Positions 31,362-33,172 of a stretch of DNA of 33,172 bases are shown here, in pieces. How positions within the stretch are numbered: position 1 is the stretch's first letter; each line of letters begins with the position of its first letter. The translations under genes and the position numbers were made by a program. The DNA is from Bacilli bacterium (GTDB lineage Bacteria > Bacillota_I > Bacilli_A > RF39 > UBA660), in contig JAFRQT010000015.1 of NCBI GenBank assembly GCA_017428485.1, positions 1-33,172 of the forward strand, given 5' to 3'. The notes under the pieces are model-generated. The model ran no database searches. It saw only the letters and a program-made list of their open reading frames with translations, and was not told the origin of the DNA.

Positions 31362-33095
31362 GTGATAGTTAAAGGTTCTAAAATAAATGATAGATATCAA
31401 ATCATCAGAACATTAGGCGAAGGTGGAATGGCTAATGTTTATTTAGCGCATGATAATATTCTAGATAGAGATGTTGCAGTTAAAGTATTAAGAGGAGATC
31501 TTGCTAATGATGAAAAATTTGTAAGAAGATTTCAACGAGAAGCTTTGTCTGCATCAAGCTTATCACATCCAAACATAGTTGAAATGTATGATGTTGGAGA
31601 AGATGATGGGCAATATTATATTGTAATGGAATATGTTGATGGAAAAACATTAAAACAAGTATTAAAACAAAGAGGGCATTTATCAATAACTGAAGTTGTA
31701 GATATTATGTTGCAGGTTACTGATGGAATGGCACATGCCCATGATGCATATATAATTCATAGAGATATCAAACCACAAAATATTATGATTCTTTCTAATG
31801 GAATGATAAAAATAACTGATTTTGGAGTAGCGACTGCACTTAATTCTACTCAGTTAACTCAAACAAATTCAGTAATGGGAACAGTTCATTATCTTCCACC
31901 AGAACAAGCAAATGGCAAAGGATCTACTATTAGAAGTGATATTTATTCTATGGGTATCATGATGTATGAATTACTTACTGGATTAGTTCCTTATAAAGGC
32001 GATAATGCTGTTGAAATAGCTCTGAAGCATTTAAAAGAACCTCTACCAAGTGTAAGAAAAATAAATCCATCTATACCTCAATCAATAGAAAATGTAATTA
32101 TTAAGGCAACGGCCAAAAATCCTAAAAATAGATATACTGATGCAAGAAGCATGCATGAAGATATTAAAACTGCTTTGGATGATTCTAGACGTGATGAAAA
32201 AAGATATGTATATCCATATCCAGAAAATGATTTGGATGAAACCAAAACTTTAGATAAAGAAGTTGCAACTATAGCAAAAAAGAATGCAAGTGAAACTGTA
32301 GAACCAAAAGAGGTAGCAAAAGAAGAAAAAAGAAAAACTAATATTACATTAATAGTATTAATTAGTTTATTTACTGCATTGGTTTTAGCTGTTACAGTAG
32401 GAATGTCTATATATTTTAAAAAGACCGAGGTTAAAAATATAGTTATTCCGGATGTAACTAATATGAGTGCAGTAGAAGCATCAAATGAGTTAACAGATTT
32501 AGGATTTAATGTTAATGCTGAATATAAATCTATACCAAGTGACACTGTTGAAGAAGGAAAGGTAGTAAAAACAAGTCCAGAAATCGGATCAAAAAGAAAA
32601 ACTGGAACAGATATAATACTTTATATTTCATCGGGAGAAAATGTATATATTGTTGAAGATTTTACTGGTGAAAATTACTTGGTAGCAAAGGGCAAGATTG
32701 AAGCTCAATGCGATTGCAATGTTACTGTTGATACTGAAACAGTAAGTGAAGATAAAAAAGTAAAAGAAGATACTGTTTTAAGAACTGAACCTGCTGCTGG
32801 AGAATCTAGTAAATTAGGAAGTCAAATTAAAATAATAATTCCAAATGTAGAATATAAATATCCCGATTTCACAAAAGGATATACAATCAGTCAAATAGAT
32901 GAATTCGCTACAAAGCATGAATTAAAATTAGAATATAAATATCAAGAAACATCTTCTGCAAAAGAAGGAACAATATTAAAACAAAGTAGAGCTTCAGGTT
33001 CCGTTGTAACTCCTGGTGCATCTCTAGTGATTACGATTGCAAGAGCACCAGAAATTATAGACGATCCAGTAGGAGAAGAAGATATAGAGGATTAA
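31362..33095 (+). CDS. prkC: PASTA-domain Ser/Thr protein kinase (PrkC/Stk1-type)
   Basis: 577 residues. The cytoplasmic Hanks-type kinase domain (about 8-268) shows the G-loop LGEGGMANVYLA, catalytic Lys in VAVKVL, Glu in QREALSAS, HRDIKPQN, DFGVA and the activation loop TQTNSVMGTVHYLPPEQA with phosphorylatable Thr. A charged juxtamembrane stretch follows, then one membrane helix (about 328-350, LIVLISLFTALVLAVTVGMSIYF), then three PASTA repeats outside the cell (about 357-426, 428-497 and 499-565) that in this family sense muropeptides or lipid II. The second repeat holds a CDC cysteine pair. GTG codons at 31350, 31353 and 31362 are possible starts; the last follows GAGTGGTGA at best spacing. 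It probably controls cell wall growth and division. Confidence 0.95.
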   Translation: MIVKGSKINDRYQIIRTLGEGGMANVYLAHDNILDRDVAVKVLRGDLANDEKFVRRFQREALSASSLSHPNIVEMYDVGEDDGQYYIVMEYVDGKTLKQVLKQRGHLSITEVVDIMLQVTDGMAHAHDAYIIHRDIKPQNIMILSNGMIKITDFGVATALNSTQLTQTNSVMGTVHYLPPEQANGKGSTIRSDIYSMGIMMYELLTGLVPYKGDNAVEIALKHLKEPLPSVRKINPSIPQSIENVIIKATAKNPKNRYTDARSMHEDIKTALDDSRRDEKRYVYPYPENDLDETKTLDKEVATIAKKNASETVEPKEVAKEEKRKTNITLIVLISLFTALVLAVTVGMSIYFKKTEVKNIVIPDVTNMSAVEASNELTDLGFNVNAEYKSIPSDTVEEGKVVKTSPEIGSKRKTGTDIILYISSGENVYIVEDFTGENYLVAKGKIEAQCDCNVTVDTETVSEDKKVKEDTVLRTEPAAGESSKLGSQIKIIIPNVEYKYPDFTKGYTISQIDEFATKHELKLEYKYQETSSAKEGTILKQSRASGSVVTPGASLVITIARAPEIIDDPVGEEDIED

Positions 33096-33096
33096 T

Positions 33097-33172
33097 ATGA
33101 ATGGTAAAATTATATGTATTAATAAATTTATACATAAAGTACTTCTTACAAATAATACTATAATCGATACTA
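33097..33172 (+). CDS. rsgA: Start of probable ribosome small-subunit GTPase RsgA (partial)
   Basis: Only 25 codons are in the window. MNGKIICINKFIHKVLL resembles the first strand of the RsgA OB-fold (MxGxIIKxxxGxYxV), and rsgA is the usual gene after prkC in Firmicutes. The ATG follows AGAGGATTAAT, one base after the kinase stop. The call rests mainly on gene order. Confidence 0.55.
   Translation, partial: MNGKIICINKFIHKVLLTNNTIIDT

Noticed and set aside
32078..32545. A 155-codon minus-strand frame inside the kinase gene
   Set aside because: Opposite strand of conserved kinase and PASTA coding sequence; no start signals.
1..33172. CRISPR array, insertion sequence, prophage or integrase
   Set aside because: No regularly spaced short repeats, transposase or integrase genes, or terminal inverted repeats were seen; the region is housekeeping in character.

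Overview
The window looks like chromosomal DNA from a very AT-rich, low-GC Gram-positive relative: Bacilli or Mollicutes-type, plausibly one of the uncultured gut lineages of the RF39 kind. That placement is inferred from gene content and strong Shine-Dalgarno sites. Clues are FtsA/FtsZ, a PASTA kinase with its PP2C phosphatase, T-box leaders, GatCAB, ParE/ParC, DUF1846, DUF3048 and lipobox-type lipoproteins. TGA acts as a stop (rimM) and no gene carries an in-frame TGA, so the code is the standard bacterial one. Several genes begin at a better ATG or GTG inside a longer open frame; the starts given here were chosen by ribosome-binding site and spacing.

Layout. 1-1.4 kb: 3' part of a surface protein with InlB-type B-repeats fused to a ComEC-like metallo-beta-lactamase domain. 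1.4-2.4 kb: convergent ATP-grasp gene. 2.5-4.05 kb: LolA-like lipoprotein, apparently starting at ATA, and a small anchored protein. 4.1-6.4 kb: ftsA-ftsZ. 6.5-10.75 kb: RNA maturation operon (YgjP-like peptidase, SpoU methyltransferase, rimM, trmD, an unknown gene, hisS). 10.8-11.6 kb, minus strand: an anchored protein, tRNA-Glu and tRNA-Ile. 11.7-16.9 kb: DUF5684-like membrane protein, parE, parC. 17.0-18.5 kb: DUF1846. 18.52-18.88 kb: an 'empty' intergenic stretch that appears to hold a type I toxin-antitoxin locus. 18.9-20.7 kb: glycosyltransferase and prepilin-like protein. 20.7-25.5 kb: T-box-controlled asnS-gatCAB. 25.6-27.6 kb: DUF3048 protein and a Pro/Ala-rich anchored protein. 27.6-33.17 kb: T-box-controlled alaS (a shortened enzyme), rlmN, PP2C phosphatase, PASTA kinase and the start of a probable rsgA.

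The best candidate for an undescribed system is at 18526-18794. A 27-codon hydrophobic peptide gene on the minus strand has a perfect TTGACA/TATAAT promoter and a near-perfect Shine-Dalgarno. Facing it is a short plus-strand RNA with its own promoter and terminator. Inverted and direct repeats would let the mRNA's 5' end pair with its own 3' end and with the antisense RNA.

Other recurrent patterns: intrinsic terminators whose stems start in the stop codon, extended -10 promoters of the form TGATATAAT, two closely similar T-boxes, and a probably leaderless glycosyltransferase mRNA.
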